From NCBI RefSeq assembly GCF_009846525.1, contig NZ_CP024621.1, positions 3,348,001 through 3,412,000 of the forward strand: a DNA stretch of 64,000 bases, in the 5' to 3' direction. The notes under the pieces were generated by a model that saw only the letters and a program-made list of their open reading frames with translations, had not been told where the DNA came from and did not search any database. The DNA is from Halomonas meridiana. Lineage in GTDB: Bacteria; Pseudomonadota; Gammaproteobacteria; Pseudomonadales; Halomonadaceae. Shown in pieces: positions 17,236 to 26,462 of this stretch; within the stretch, counting starts at the first letter, position 1; each line of letters opens with the position of its first letter. The position numbers were made by a program, and so were the translations under genes.

Positions 17236-17919
17236 TCATCCCGTGCGCTCCATCGGCGCTTCCATACGGCGCACGCTGGCAACGAAGTCGCTAAAGCGCT
17301 CGCCTTGAATCAACACGTGGTCGCAGAGCGCCTGTTGGGCCTGGGCGGCGTCGCCCTGCTCGATAGCATCGACGATCGTTTGGTGCTCATGGAGCGAGTT
17401 GTGCATACGCTGGCGGACCTGCAGCTGTAAGCGGCGGTAAGGCTTTAAACGCTGCTTGAGCTGGCGGGCTTCGCTGGCTAAAAACGTGTTGTGGCTGGCG
17501 GTATAGATACAGTCATGGAACGCTTCGTTCTCGTAGTAGTACTCATCGGTGTCGCCCGCCAGGGCGGCGGCTTCGCAGCGCTTGTGTGCGGCCTTAAGCG
17601 CCGCCAGCTCTGGCTCGCTGATACGCCGCGCGGCCAAGCGGCCACACATGCCTTCAAGCTCTGCCATCACTTCAAACATTTCGATTAACTGATCGATACC
17701 CACCTTCGCAACGAACGTGCCTTTCTTCGGCGAGACCGTGACCAGACCGCTGGCCACCAATTGTTGAAACGCCTCACGCACTGGGGTGCGCGACACATTG
17801 AACTCTTGGCCAAGGGCTTCCGGGTCTAGCCGCTCGCCGGGGGCGCGCCGCCCGTTGATGATGTCATCCTCTAAAGAATCCCTTAGCCGCTGTGCGTTGG
17901 AACGCTTCGTATCCGCCAT
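17236..17919 (-). CDS. matR: GntR-family (FCD) regulator of malonate genes
   Basis: A 227-residue regulator with an N-terminal winged helix (LRDSLEDDIINGRRAPGERLDPEALGQEFNVSRTPVREAFQQL) and a helical FCD effector domain. The start at 17919 follows a strong AGGAGGT. It is divergent from the TRAP transporter and mat genes. GntR-family MatR regulators are known beside malonate cluster genes in rhizobia, so this is inferred to be the malonate- or malonyl-CoA-responsive regulator. The name is given by context. Confidence 0.82.
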   Translation of the reverse strand: MADTKRSNAQRLRDSLEDDIINGRRAPGERLDPEALGQEFNVSRTPVREAFQQLVASGLVTVSPKKGTFVAKVGIDQLIEMFEVMAELEGMCGRLAARRISEPELAALKAAHKRCEAAALAGDTDEYYYENEAFHDCIYTASHNTFLASEARQLKQRLKPYRRLQLQVRQRMHNSLHEHQTIVDAIEQGDAAQAQQALCDHVLIQGERFSDFVASVRRMEAPMERTG

Positions 17920-18022
17920 GACTGACCTCCTTCGGTAACGCCGCAGGCGATGACATAAATATGGCATAAATTTGACATTAGCATACATAACCGCTATTGA
18001 AATATATATCAGCTCGCCTGAT

Positions 18023-18052
18023 AAACACACAACGCTAATCCAAACACACAAC
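18023..18052. promoter_or_regulatory. 11-bp direct repeat upstream of the malonate operon
   Basis: AAACACACAAC occurs at 18023-18033 and again at 18042-18052, a 19-bp period, just upstream of the TRAP binding-protein gene. The surrounding 150-bp divergent region is AT-rich and must hold both promoters. The repeat could be an operator or an unstructured leader; I saw no clean FadR-type palindrome. Confidence 0.3.
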
Positions 18053-18073
18053 AACAACTGTTGGAGACGCCAC

Positions 18074-19069
18074 ATGAAACGCTTCTTACTGCCCACCGCT
18101 GCCGCCCTGGGCCTTGCTATTGCAGCCTCCCACGCCAATGCGGACACCGTCCTACGCGCTTCGCACCAGTTCCCCGGGGGCCAGGGCGACATTCGCGATG
18201 AAATGGTGCAGATGATGGCACGCCATGTCGCCGATGCGGATGTCGGCTTAACCATCGAAGTCTACCCAGGCCAGTCGCTGTTTAAGGCTCGTGAGCAGTG
18301 GGGCGCCATCGCCCGCGGCCGCCTGGACATCACCTCGCTGCCGCTGGATTACGCTAGTGGCCGCCACCCGGAGTTCTCCGCCACGCTGATGCCAGGCTTG
18401 GTGCGTAACCAGGCCCACGCCCAGCGGCTGAACGACTCCGAGTACATGACGATGATTAAAGACGTCATCATCGAAGGCGGGGCACGCGTGCTAGCGGATG
18501 CTTGGCTATCGGGCGGTTTTGCCTCTAGCGAGCAGTGCATTACCTCCCCAGAAACGGTGAATGGGCAGAACATCCGCGCCGCTGGCCCTGCGTTTGAAGA
18601 GATGCTGGAAGCGGCCGGTGCGTCGATTTCCTCCATGCCCTCGTCAGAGGTCTACACCGCCATGCAAACTGGCGTGCTAGAAGCCGCCAACACCTCTTCT
18701 ATGTCGTTCATCTCCTTCCGCCTCTACGAACAGGTGGAGTGCTTGACGGAACCCGGCGATTACGCCCTCTGGTTTATGTACGAGCCCATCCTGATCTCTG
18801 AGCAGGTGTGGCAAGGCTTGACCGAGGAGCAGCAAGCCGCGCTCATGGAAGCCGGTGAGGCCGCCGAGGTCTATTTCGCGGAAGAAGCGGCTGCCATCGA
18901 CCAGCAGATGGTCGACGTGTACGAGGAGAACGGCGTCGAGGTGGTCAGTATGAGCGAGGATGACTACAACGCCTGGCTAGAGATTGCCCGCGAAACCTCC
19001 TACAAAAACTTTGCCGATAACGTTCCCAACGGTCAGGCCATCATCGACGCAGCGCTTGCCGTCGAGTAA
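18074..19069 (+). CDS. matP: TRAP transporter substrate-binding protein (DctP type), malonate-linked
   Basis: A periplasmic solute-binding protein of 331 residues that delivers a C3-C4 dicarboxylate to the DctQM membrane subunits. It has a signal peptide (about 1-22, cleavage near ANA-DTV), then VLRASHQFPGGQGDIRDEMVQMMARHV, and the DctP core with FASSEQCITSPETVNGQNIRAAGP. The ATG at 18074 has GGAG upstream; an earlier in-frame ATG at 17972 lies in the AT-rich regulatory region. Malonate as substrate is inferred from the downstream malonyl-CoA genes. Confidence 0.9.
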   Translation: MKRFLLPTAAALGLAIAASHANADTVLRASHQFPGGQGDIRDEMVQMMARHVADADVGLTIEVYPGQSLFKAREQWGAIARGRLDITSLPLDYASGRHPEFSATLMPGLVRNQAHAQRLNDSEYMTMIKDVIIEGGARVLADAWLSGGFASSEQCITSPETVNGQNIRAAGPAFEEMLEAAGASISSMPSSEVYTAMQTGVLEAANTSSMSFISFRLYEQVECLTEPGDYALWFMYEPILISEQVWQGLTEEQQAALMEAGEAAEVYFAEEAAAIDQQMVDVYEENGVEVVSMSEDDYNAWLEIARETSYKNFADNVPNGQAIIDAALAVE

Positions 19070-19149
19070 GGCGCGCCCCCATTGACCGTGCTGGCCACTC
19101 GCTGAGTGGCCACGTTTGTCCGCTGCTTGCTGAGCTTGACGAGGGAACT

Positions 19150-19671
19150 ATGGCAACTTCAACCACTCACCCCCCTGCCGTACGCAGCGGGGTTATTGGC
19201 GGCTATATCCGCTTGATGGATACGCTGTCGCGCGCGTCGGCTTACCTCGCCTGCGCCATGTTCGTGGCAGGCGTTCTGGTGATCTGCCAGATGGTCTTTA
19301 TCCGCTACGCCTTGGGCATGAGCACAAGCTGGCAGACCGAATTCACGATTTTCTCCGTGACCGGGGCCATGCTGATGGGCAGCCCCTATGTACTGATGAC
19401 CGGTGGCCATGTGGCGATCACCATCGTACCGGACGCCCTCGGCGGCCTAGCGCAAAAAGCCATGCGTTTAGTCGCATCGCTGTTTGGCCTGCTCTTTTGC
19501 GCGGCGCTGGCCTACGCCTCTTGGGTTTACGTCTTTGAAGCGCTGCACGGCGAATGGACCACTGGCTCGGTGTGGAACCCACCGCTCTGGCCCGCCATTC
19601 TGCCCATGGCCGTGGGGGCCACGCTGCTCTCGCTGCAGTACGTGGCTGAAATTATGCGCGGGGAGGGCTAA
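19150..19671 (+). CDS. matQ: TRAP transporter small permease (DctQ type)
   Basis: A 173-residue membrane protein with four predicted helices and the family's ISWQTEFTIFSVTGAMLMGSPYVL-like segment (here SWQTEFTIFSVTGAML), followed by GHVAITIVPDALG. It stabilises the DctM subunit and connects it to the binding protein. GAGGGA stands just before the ATG. It lies between the binding protein (80 bp gap) and the large permease (2 bp gap). Confidence 0.88.
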   Translation: MATSTTHPPAVRSGVIGGYIRLMDTLSRASAYLACAMFVAGVLVICQMVFIRYALGMSTSWQTEFTIFSVTGAMLMGSPYVLMTGGHVAITIVPDALGGLAQKAMRLVASLFGLLFCAALAYASWVYVFEALHGEWTTGSVWNPPLWPAILPMAVGATLLSLQYVAEIMRGEG

Positions 19672-19673
19672 TC

Positions 19674-21008
19674 ATGGATCCCATTACGCTTGGCATTATC
19701 GTGGCCATTGGTTTAATCGTGCTGATGGCGATTGGTACCCCGATTGCGTTCGCACTCGGCGGTGTGTCACTGCTGGCGCTGCTGTACGACCGGGGCCTGC
19801 CGGAACTTACCTACTTTGGCGAAACGTTTTTTGATCGCATCGCGGAATTTGGCTTCGTGGCCATCCCGATGTTCATTTTGATGGGCGCGGCGGTGGCCTC
19901 TTCCCCCACCGGGCGCGATCTTTACCGCTCGCTAGACCTGTGGATGGGCCGCCTGCCCGGGGGTCTCGCGGTCTCTAATATCGGTGCCTGCTCTATTTTC
20001 GCTGCGCTCTCGGGTTCCTCCCCCGCCACCTGCGCCGCCATCGGCAAAATGGGCATTCCTGAAATGCGCACCCGTGGCTACCCGGATGGCGTGGCGGCGG
20101 GCTGTATCGCGGCGGGCGGCACGCTGGGGATTTTGATTCCACCCTCGGTCACCATGATTATCTACGGTATCTCGACCGAAACCTCCATTGGCCGGCTGTT
20201 CATTGCTGGGGTGGTGCCGGGCTTTATGCTCGCGGGCCTGTTTATGATCTGGACCATGATCGCCTGCAAGATGGCCGGGGGTTACAACAACCCGCTGGCG
20301 GCCTCTGCTGAAAAGCTGAAGGAGAACATCAAGCAGAACATCGATAGCAACATGAAGGCGCTGGTGCGGGTGCTGCCTTTCTTGGGTGTGGTCGCGGGTA
20401 TTCTATTTGCCCTTTACGGCGGTGTGGCGACTCCGTCGGAAGCCGCAGGCGTGGGGGCATTTCTCTGCTTGGCGCTGGCGATTGTGATTTACCGCATGTG
20501 GCAGCTTGGCCCCATCAAGCTAATCATGCGCGACTCGCTGCGGGAAAGCGTGATGATCATGTTGGTGATCGCCACCGCCGAGGTGTTCGCTTACGCGCTC
20601 TCGTCAATGTTCATCACCCAAACCGTGGCCGCTGCCATTGCCGATTTAGAAGTCAATCGCTGGGTGCTGATGGGCATTATCAACCTGTTCTTGTTAGTGG
20701 CAGGGTTCTTCCTACCCCCCGTGGCGGTCATCGTGATGACCGCGCCGATTCTGCTGCCGATCATTTTGGCGGCGGACTTCGACCCCTACTGGTTCGCGGT
20801 CATTTTGACCATCAACTTGGAAATCGGCCTGATCACGCCGCCGGTGGGGCTTAACCTGTTCATCATCAAAGGCATCGCCCCCGATATCTCACTGCGGGAT
20901 ATTCTGATGGGCAGCTTGCCCTATGCGCTGTGCATGGTGCTGGGCATTCTGCTGCTCTGCCTGTTTCCGGGGATTGCGCTATGGCTACCGAACCTGATTA
21001 TGGGTTAA
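19674..21008 (+). CDS. matM: TRAP transporter large permease (DctM type)
   Basis: A 444-residue, highly hydrophobic transporter subunit with about 12 helices and internal pseudo-duplication, performing sodium-coupled substrate translocation. Characteristic segments are AIPMFILMGAAVASS, GSSPATCAAIGKMGIPEMRTRGYPDGVAAGCIAAGGTLGILIPPS and EIGLITPPVGLNLFIIKGIAPD. A GGGAGGG ribosome site lies just upstream. It ends 13 bp before the malonyl-CoA decarboxylase gene, consistent with one transcript. Confidence 0.93.
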   Translation: MDPITLGIIVAIGLIVLMAIGTPIAFALGGVSLLALLYDRGLPELTYFGETFFDRIAEFGFVAIPMFILMGAAVASSPTGRDLYRSLDLWMGRLPGGLAVSNIGACSIFAALSGSSPATCAAIGKMGIPEMRTRGYPDGVAAGCIAAGGTLGILIPPSVTMIIYGISTETSIGRLFIAGVVPGFMLAGLFMIWTMIACKMAGGYNNPLAASAEKLKENIKQNIDSNMKALVRVLPFLGVVAGILFALYGGVATPSEAAGVGAFLCLALAIVIYRMWQLGPIKLIMRDSLRESVMIMLVIATAEVFAYALSSMFITQTVAAAIADLEVNRWVLMGIINLFLLVAGFFLPPVAVIVMTAPILLPIILAADFDPYWFAVILTINLEIGLITPPVGLNLFIIKGIAPDISLRDILMGSLPYALCMVLGILLLCLFPGIALWLPNLIMG

Positions 21009-21021
21009 AGGGGGACGCATC

Positions 21022-22377
21022 ATGAACATGACCTTTCTCCAAGAGATGTTTAACAGCATCACCCAGCGGGACGCGCTGTTACGGCGCAAACACCCGGAAA
21101 CGCTGACACCCGACCATCATCAGTTGGTCAAGGCCTGCCAAGCGCTGCTGGCCAGTGACGGCGAAGCCTCCAGCATTGCGCTGGCCAGCCGCGCACTGGC
21201 GATTTATCAGCGCCTTTCAGCGGTTGAAAAACATCAGTTTTTTAAGCGCCTAGCCGACGACTTTGCCGCTGAGCCCCAGCAGATTGATAGCGCCTACCAG
21301 GCCTATCAACAGGTCCGCGACAACCACACGCTGCAGGCGCTGTTTGAAGCCTGTGAGCCGCGTCGCCAGGAGCTGTTTAGGCGCTTGAACCTCGCCACCG
21401 ACGGTACTTACGACCTCGTCAAAATGCGTGAGGATCTGCTGCAGCTGCTGCGCGAGGAGCCTAACTTAGCGCCCATCGATGATGACTTTGCGCACCTGTT
21501 TGGCTCCTGGTTCAATCGCGGCTTTTTGATGCTCAAGCGGATCGACTGGAATACGCCTGCTTCTATCCTGGAAAAAATCATCCGCTATGAAGCGGTGCAT
21601 GAAATTCAGGACTGGAACGACCTGCGGCGGCGCTTGGATGCCCGAGACCGCCGCTGTTTCGCGTTTTTTCACCCCGCGATTGGCGACGAACCGCTGATTT
21701 TTGTGGAGGTCGCACTCCACAAAGGGCTACCCAGCCGTATTCAACCCATTTTGGCAGGCGTTGAGGATGGCTTGGCGGACCCCGATGATGCCGATACCGC
21801 CGCCTTCTTCGGTATCAGCAACTGCCAAACCGGGCTGCGCGGCATTTCATTTGGCAACTTCCTCATCAAGCAGGTAGTGCAGGAGCTCAGCCAGGAACTG
21901 CCCCAGCTCAAGTACTTCGTTACCCTCTCGCCGGTGCCCGGCTTCGCCCAGTGGCTGGCCGAACAGCAGCAGGATGCCCAGTGGCCCGATAGCATCCGTG
22001 AGGCGCTCGACGCGCTAGCAACGCCCAACTGGCAGCAGGACAAGGCCCGCGAAGAGCGCCTCAAAACCGCCATTCGCCCGCTCGCTGCCCACTATTTGGT
22101 CGATCAGAAGAACCTCCATGGCCTGCCGCTGAACCCGGTGGCCCGCTTCCACTTGGGCAATGGTGCCGAGCTGCATCGCATCAACTGGCTGGGGGATGTG
22201 TCTGCCAAAGGGATGAAGCAAGCGGCAGGGCTGATGGTGAACTACCTCTACGTGCTCGACGATATCGAGCGCAATCACGAAAACTATACCGCAAAGGCCA
22301 CCGTTGCCTGTTCAAGCGAGGTGCGCGACCTGGCTCGCCGCGCCCGCAAGCTGGCCAAGGGAGAGACCACCAAATGA
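21022..22377 (+). CDS. matA: Malonyl-CoA decarboxylase
   Basis: Converts malonyl-CoA to acetyl-CoA and CO2, the second enzymatic step of malonate use. The 451-residue protein has the all-helical N-terminal domain and a GNAT-like catalytic domain. The catalytic serine segment is FVTLSPVPGF (about residue 295) and the catalytic histidine segment PVARFHLGNGAELHRINWLGD (about 375). A GGGGG stretch precedes the ATG. Its stop overlaps the next start in ATGA, coupling it to the synthetase. Confidence 0.95.
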   Translation: MNMTFLQEMFNSITQRDALLRRKHPETLTPDHHQLVKACQALLASDGEASSIALASRALAIYQRLSAVEKHQFFKRLADDFAAEPQQIDSAYQAYQQVRDNHTLQALFEACEPRRQELFRRLNLATDGTYDLVKMREDLLQLLREEPNLAPIDDDFAHLFGSWFNRGFLMLKRIDWNTPASILEKIIRYEAVHEIQDWNDLRRRLDARDRRCFAFFHPAIGDEPLIFVEVALHKGLPSRIQPILAGVEDGLADPDDADTAAFFGISNCQTGLRGISFGNFLIKQVVQELSQELPQLKYFVTLSPVPGFAQWLAEQQQDAQWPDSIREALDALATPNWQQDKAREERLKTAIRPLAAHYLVDQKNLHGLPLNPVARFHLGNGAELHRINWLGDVSAKGMKQAAGLMVNYLYVLDDIERNHENYTAKATVACSSEVRDLARRARKLAKGETTK

Positions 22378-23897
22378 ACCACAACTTATTTGATACCTTT
22401 GCCGCGCGCATGCGCGAGCGTGGCAACGCCCCCTTTATCACCACCCGCGAAGGCCGCCACTACAGTTACCAAGACGCGCTTAATGAAAGCGCCCAGCTTG
22501 CCGGGGCACTGACCTCGCTAGGCGTGAACGTAGGCGACCGCGTGGCGGTGCAGGTGGATAAAAGCCCGGAAGCCATTTTGCTCTACCTCGCCTGCCTGCG
22601 TATCGGCGGCGTCTATTTACCGCTCAATACCGGCTATACCGGCGATGAGATCCGCTATTTCTTGAAAGACGCCGAGCCCGCGCTATTCGTGTGCAGGCCT
22701 TCGGACATCGACACCGCCCGCGCCATTGCCCGCGATACCGGCTGCCCGGCGGTCGACACCTTAGGCACCGATGCCGATGGCAGCCTGATGGAGAAAGCGC
22801 AGCAAAGTGACCCCAGAGATGACATCGTCACGCTGGGCGAGCGGGATTTAGCGGCGATTTTATACACCTCGGGCACGACAGGCCGCTCAAAAGGCGCGAT
22901 GCTGACCCATCGTAACCTTGCTTCGAACGCGGAAACGCTGGTCTCGTCTTGGCACTTTAGCGCTGAAGATAGGCTGATCCACGCGCTGCCTATTTTTCAT
23001 ACCCACGGGCTGTTCGTGGCGTGCAACGTCACGCTGATGGCAGGCGCCAGCATGTGTTTTCTGCCTAAATTCGATGCGGATGTGATTTTCGATGAACTGC
23101 CTAAAGGCAGCGTGATGATGGGCGTACCGACGTTCTATACCCGCCTGGTTCAAGACCCGCGTTTGACCGCCGAGGTCACCGCTCATATGCGGCTGTTCGT
23201 CTCGGGCTCGGCACCGCTCACTGCGGAAACCCACGAAGCCTTCGAGGCCAAAACCGGCCACGCCATTCTTGAGCGCTATGGCATGACCGAAACTAATATG
23301 AACATCTCCAACCCCTACACCGGCGCACGCAGGGCAGGCACCGTGGGCATGCCGCTACCGGGCGTCGAGATGCGCATTACCAGCCGGGACACCGGTGAAG
23401 AAGTGCCGCAGGGCGAGATTGGTATGCTGCAAATTCGCGGCCCCAACGTCTTCATTGGTTACTGGCGCATGCCGGAAAAGACCCGTGAAGAGCTGCTGGA
23501 CGATGGTTTTTTCATCACCGGCGATCTCGCCATGGTCGATGAGCAAGGCTACGTGCATATCGTCGGTCGGGATAAAGATCTGGTGATTTCCGGCGGGTAT
23601 AACGTCTACCCCAAAGAGGTCGAGCAGGTGATTGATGAGCTGCCGCAGGTGGCGGAGTCTGCCGTGATTGGCCTGCCCCACCCCGACTTTGGCGAAGGCG
23701 TCACTGCTGTAGTGGTGCCCCAGCCAGGGGAGCAGGTGGATGAAGCCGCCATTCTGAATCATTTAGAGGGGCGGCTGGCCAAGTACAAACAGCCGAAGCG
23801 GGTCTTTTTTGTCGACTCGCTGCCGCGCAACACCATGGGCAAAGTGCAAAAGAACGAGCTGCGCAAACGCTTCGACACCACCTACCACGCCGCTTAG
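22374..23897 (+). CDS. matB: Malonyl-CoA synthetase
   Basis: An ANL-superfamily acid:CoA ligase that activates malonate with ATP and CoA. The 507-residue protein has the P-loop LYTSGTTGRSKGAMLTHRNL (about 163), the A5 motif ERYGMTETNMNISNPY, the hinge region GRDKDLVISGGYNVYPKEVE, and the catalytic lysine near the C-terminus in LPRNTMGKVQKNELRK. With matA it converts imported malonate to acetyl-CoA. It ends the operon, followed by a strong terminator. Confidence 0.95.
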   Translation: MNHNLFDTFAARMRERGNAPFITTREGRHYSYQDALNESAQLAGALTSLGVNVGDRVAVQVDKSPEAILLYLACLRIGGVYLPLNTGYTGDEIRYFLKDAEPALFVCRPSDIDTARAIARDTGCPAVDTLGTDADGSLMEKAQQSDPRDDIVTLGERDLAAILYTSGTTGRSKGAMLTHRNLASNAETLVSSWHFSAEDRLIHALPIFHTHGLFVACNVTLMAGASMCFLPKFDADVIFDELPKGSVMMGVPTFYTRLVQDPRLTAEVTAHMRLFVSGSAPLTAETHEAFEAKTGHAILERYGMTETNMNISNPYTGARRAGTVGMPLPGVEMRITSRDTGEEVPQGEIGMLQIRGPNVFIGYWRMPEKTREELLDDGFFITGDLAMVDEQGYVHIVGRDKDLVISGGYNVYPKEVEQVIDELPQVAESAVIGLPHPDFGEGVTAVVVPQPGEQVDEAAILNHLEGRLAKYKQPKRVFFVDSLPRNTMGKVQKNELRKRFDTTYHAA

Positions 23898-23922
23898 CCG
23901 ATTCGTTAAAAACACCCCACCA

Positions 23923-23961
23923 AAAACAGCCACGCCCCGCAAAGCGGGGCGTGGCTGTTTT
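23923..23961 (+). terminator. Strong terminator of the malonate operon
   Basis: A perfect 18-bp stem (23923-23940 and 23944-23961) around an AAA loop, with A-rich and T-rich edges on the two sides so it can act in both directions. It lies 25 bp after the matB stop. Confidence 0.9.
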
Positions 23962-23994
23962 TTCTCGAATGCTGCTTTTAAACACTGGCGTGAT

Positions 23995-24139
23995 TAGGCT
24001 CTGCCGGAAAAGTCGGCGAGCGAAGACCAGACAAGGCAAAAATCGGCGAAAAGACGGAGTTTACATGTTGTAAATGAGTACTTTGAGCCGATTTTTAACG
24101 CCGTATGGTCGAGCGTAGCCAGTTTTCAGACAGAGCCTA
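23995..24139. repeat. 145-bp palindromic MITE-like element
   Basis: Perfect 9-bp terminal inverted repeats TAGGCTCTG (23995-24003) and CAGAGCCTA (24131-24139) enclose further symmetry. AAAAATCGGC (24038-24047) pairs with GCCGATTTTT (24087-24096), and TTTACA-tgt-TGTAAA forms a central hairpin at 24060-24074. There is no coding capacity. The last three bases form the TAG stop of the symporter gene on the minus strand. The structure fits a non-autonomous, possibly multicopy, intergenic element. Confidence 0.7.
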
Positions 24140-25735
24140 GCCACCCGCAAAGGAGGCGTACATGATCACCACCAAAACCACCAGCACGATACCGGTAGGC
24201 ACCGCGCCTTTCCACGGGGTGAGATCGACATCGCCGGAGTCTTCCTGCACCCAGTCCGTAGCGCGGGGGCGCAGCTTACCGATCATCAGCATGACCGCCA
24301 CCAGCAGCACGAATACGGCAGCGACGAAGTGGAACTCGTGCATCACCATGGGCAGCTTGTTGAACGGCGGCACGAAGTAGCCCGCCGCAATCAGCAAACA
24401 GCCGCCGACCAGCGCTACTTTCGCGGCCATGGGCGGTACGCGTTTTGTCAGCAGACCCACCAGCACCACGGCAAGAATCGGGATGAAGTAGATCGCGTTC
24501 ATCTTCTGCAGGTAGCCGAACAGGCTGTCCTGGCCCGCCAGCAGCGGCGCAATAATCATGGTGGTAATCGCCATGATCCAGCCAAACACCTTGCCGGATT
24601 TCACCACCTGCTCTTCCGTGGCGTCTTTTTTCAGCACGCCTTTGTAGATCCCCAAGCTGAAGATCGTCGTGGTGCTGTTCAGCGCGGAGTTAAACGAGGA
24701 GAGAATCGCCCCGACCATCACCGCCGCAAAGAAGCCGGTCAAGTAGGGCGGCAGCACGTTGAATACTAGGTGGCCATACGCCTCGTCGGCGCGAATACCC
24801 TGGTCGGCATACAGGTGGTACGCAATGATACCGGGCAGCACCAGGTACAGCGGCCCCAGCAGCTTTAGAAACCCTGTGAGCAAGACGCCCTTCTGGCCTT
24901 CGGCCAGGTTCTTGGCGGCAAAGGTGCGCTGGATGATTTGCTGGTTGGTGGTCCAGTAGAAGAGGTGAAGCAGCAGCACGCCGGTAAAGATGGTCGAGAA
25001 CGGTACCTGCTGTTCAGGGCCACCCATGGAGTTGAATTTGCTGGGGTCGCTCTCTTTCAGGATATTCCAGCCCTCCATCACACCTGTGCCACCGCTCACC
25101 GCCTGTAGGCCGAAGTAAACGATCACGAAGCCGCCAATCAACAGGCCTACCCCGTTGAGGGTATCCGATACCGCCACCGTACGCAGGCCGCCAAACAGCG
25201 CGTAGACCGCACCAATCAGGCCCACCGCCCATACCGTTGCCCAGAGCAGCGCAGTGTTGGATTCAATGCCGGTTAGGCCCTGTAAGTCCAGCATGCCCTG
25301 AAGGCCGATGGCACCGGAGTAGAGGATGATCGGCAGTAACACCACCGCGTAAGCAATCAGGAAGATAACGTTGGCAATCAGCTGCGTGCCTGTATCAAAA
25401 CGAATCGCCAGCAGCTGTGGCAGCGTGGCAATGCCGCTTTTCAGAAAGCGCGGCAGGAAAAATAGCGCCAGCGCCACCAGGGCAATCACGGCGATCACTT
25501 CCCACGCCATGACGCTCAAACCATCGGTAAACGCGGACCCGTTTAGCCCCACCATCTGCTCGGTGGAGAGGTTGGTCATCAGCATGGACGCCGCGATCAG
25601 CGGAAAGGTCAGCGTGCGGCCTGCCAGAAAATAGCCGCTGGTGCTACGGTGGTCATCACGTCGCGTGATGCGCCAGGTGACAAAGGCCACCAGGCCCGTA
25701 AAGAACAGAAACGATGCCAGGGTTAGGGCATGCAT
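24137..25735 (-). CDS. Sodium:solute symporter (SSS family, YidK/SGLT-like)
   Basis: A 532-residue inner-membrane transporter with about 14 helices coupling sodium to solute uptake. SSS signatures include [37 protein letters not shown] near the N-terminus, [14 protein letters not shown], and [25 protein letters not shown] with the [10 protein letters not shown] sodium-site region. It most resembles the uncharacterised YidK/sugar symporter branch, so a sugar is likely but not shown. It stands alone, divergent from yjfL. Its stop codon is supplied by the end of the palindromic element at 23995-24139. Confidence 0.88.
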   Translation of the reverse strand: MHALTLASFLFFTGLVAFVTWRITRRDDHRSTSGYFLAGRTLTFPLIAASMLMTNLSTEQMVGLNGSAFTDGLSVMAWEVIAVIALVALALFFLPRFLKSGIATLPQLLAIRFDTGTQLIANVIFLIAYAVVLLPIILYSGAIGLQGMLDLQGLTGIESNTALLWATVWAVGLIGAVYALFGGLRTVAVSDTLNGVGLLIGGFVIVYFGLQAVSGGTGVMEGWNILKESDPSKFNSMGGPEQQVPFSTIFTGVLLLHLFYWTTNQQIIQRTFAAKNLAEGQKGVLLTGFLKLLGPLYLVLPGIIAYHLYADQGIRADEAYGHLVFNVLPPYLTGFFAAVMVGAILSSFNSALNSTTTIFSLGIYKGVLKKDATEEQVVKSGKVFGWIMAITTMIIAPLLAGQDSLFGYLQKMNAIYFIPILAVVLVGLLTKRVPPMAAKVALVGGCLLIAAGYFVPPFNKLPMVMHEFHFVAAVFVLLVAVMLMIGKLRPRATDWVQEDSGDVDLTPWKGAVPTGIVLVVLVVIMYASFAGG

Positions 25736-26036
25736 GGGGGAAAGTCCTTCGATGCGGTCGCGTCTGAAGCGGTGCCCAACACGGGCACGAAGAGCGGTAT
25801 CAAGCGATACGACACGGTGAATTTAGGTAAAAATACCAAGCATCGCGGGATTCTAAGCAGGTGACACGTTTCATCTATTAGCCTTTAGTCGTAACAAAAG
25901 GCAAACAATAGGTTTTTTTACTACCAAATCCATCGCGCAACGAAAGCCAAAAGACGATTGCCGATCCCAGGCGAAGCTATGTCACAATGCCCACGTTGAC
26001 TGACCCACCGTCATTGACCACAAGGATGACACTGCC
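25736..26036. other. Divergent intergenic region, no gene seen
   Basis: About 300 bp between the symporter and yjfL starts. The central part (25850-25940) is AT-richer than its surroundings and presumably holds both promoters. I see no open frame with a ribosome site, no strong dyad and no RNA gene. Confidence 0.5.
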
Positions 26037-26450
26037 ATGTTGCACTATTTACAGGGATTACCGTCTTTCTTTGCCTACCTGCTCGGCGCGCTCGCGCTGC
26101 TGGTGGCCTTTATGTACTGCTATAGCCGCCTAACTCCACACCACGAGTGGGCACTGATTCGAGCGGGCAATGCGGCGGCCGCCACCGCTTACGGCGGCTC
26201 TATCCTGGGTTTCACCCTCCCGCTCTACAGCGCCATGGCCCACTCCATTAGCTATATCGACTTCATTCTGTGGGGCGTGGTGGCCTTCGGCGTGCAGATC
26301 GCCACGTTCTTTGGCCTGAAACTGTTCCTGCGCCGCCAGGGCGAGAGTTTGTCTCAGCACATCACCGAAGGCCACCAGGCCTACGGCACGCTGGTGGGCA
26401 GCATCTCGATTGCCGTGGGCTTGATCAACGCGGCCTCAATGACCTGGTAA
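26037..26450 (+). CDS. yjfL: DUF350 family membrane protein
   Basis: A 137-residue protein with four hydrophobic helices. It carries the DUF350 pattern of two repeats, each with a conserved AxAxAYGGSxLGFTLPLYSAMAHS-like stretch (here RAGNAAAATAYGGSILGFTLPLYSAMAHS) and HQAYGTLVGSISIAVGLINAASM. The biochemical role of the family is unknown. It starts a three-gene operon with a DUF1190 protein and an ATP-grasp amide ligase, the same set as E. coli yjfL-yjfM-yjfC. Confidence 0.85.
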   Translation: MLHYLQGLPSFFAYLLGALALLVAFMYCYSRLTPHHEWALIRAGNAAAATAYGGSILGFTLPLYSAMAHSISYIDFILWGVVAFGVQIATFFGLKLFLRRQGESLSQHITEGHQAYGTLVGSISIAVGLINAASMTW

Positions 26451-26462
26451 CGGAGCGCTCTC

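Noticed and set aside
18023..18052. CRISPR-like repeat
   Set aside because: There are only two copies of 11 bp with an 8-bp gap and no cas genes. No CRISPR array was seen anywhere in the window.
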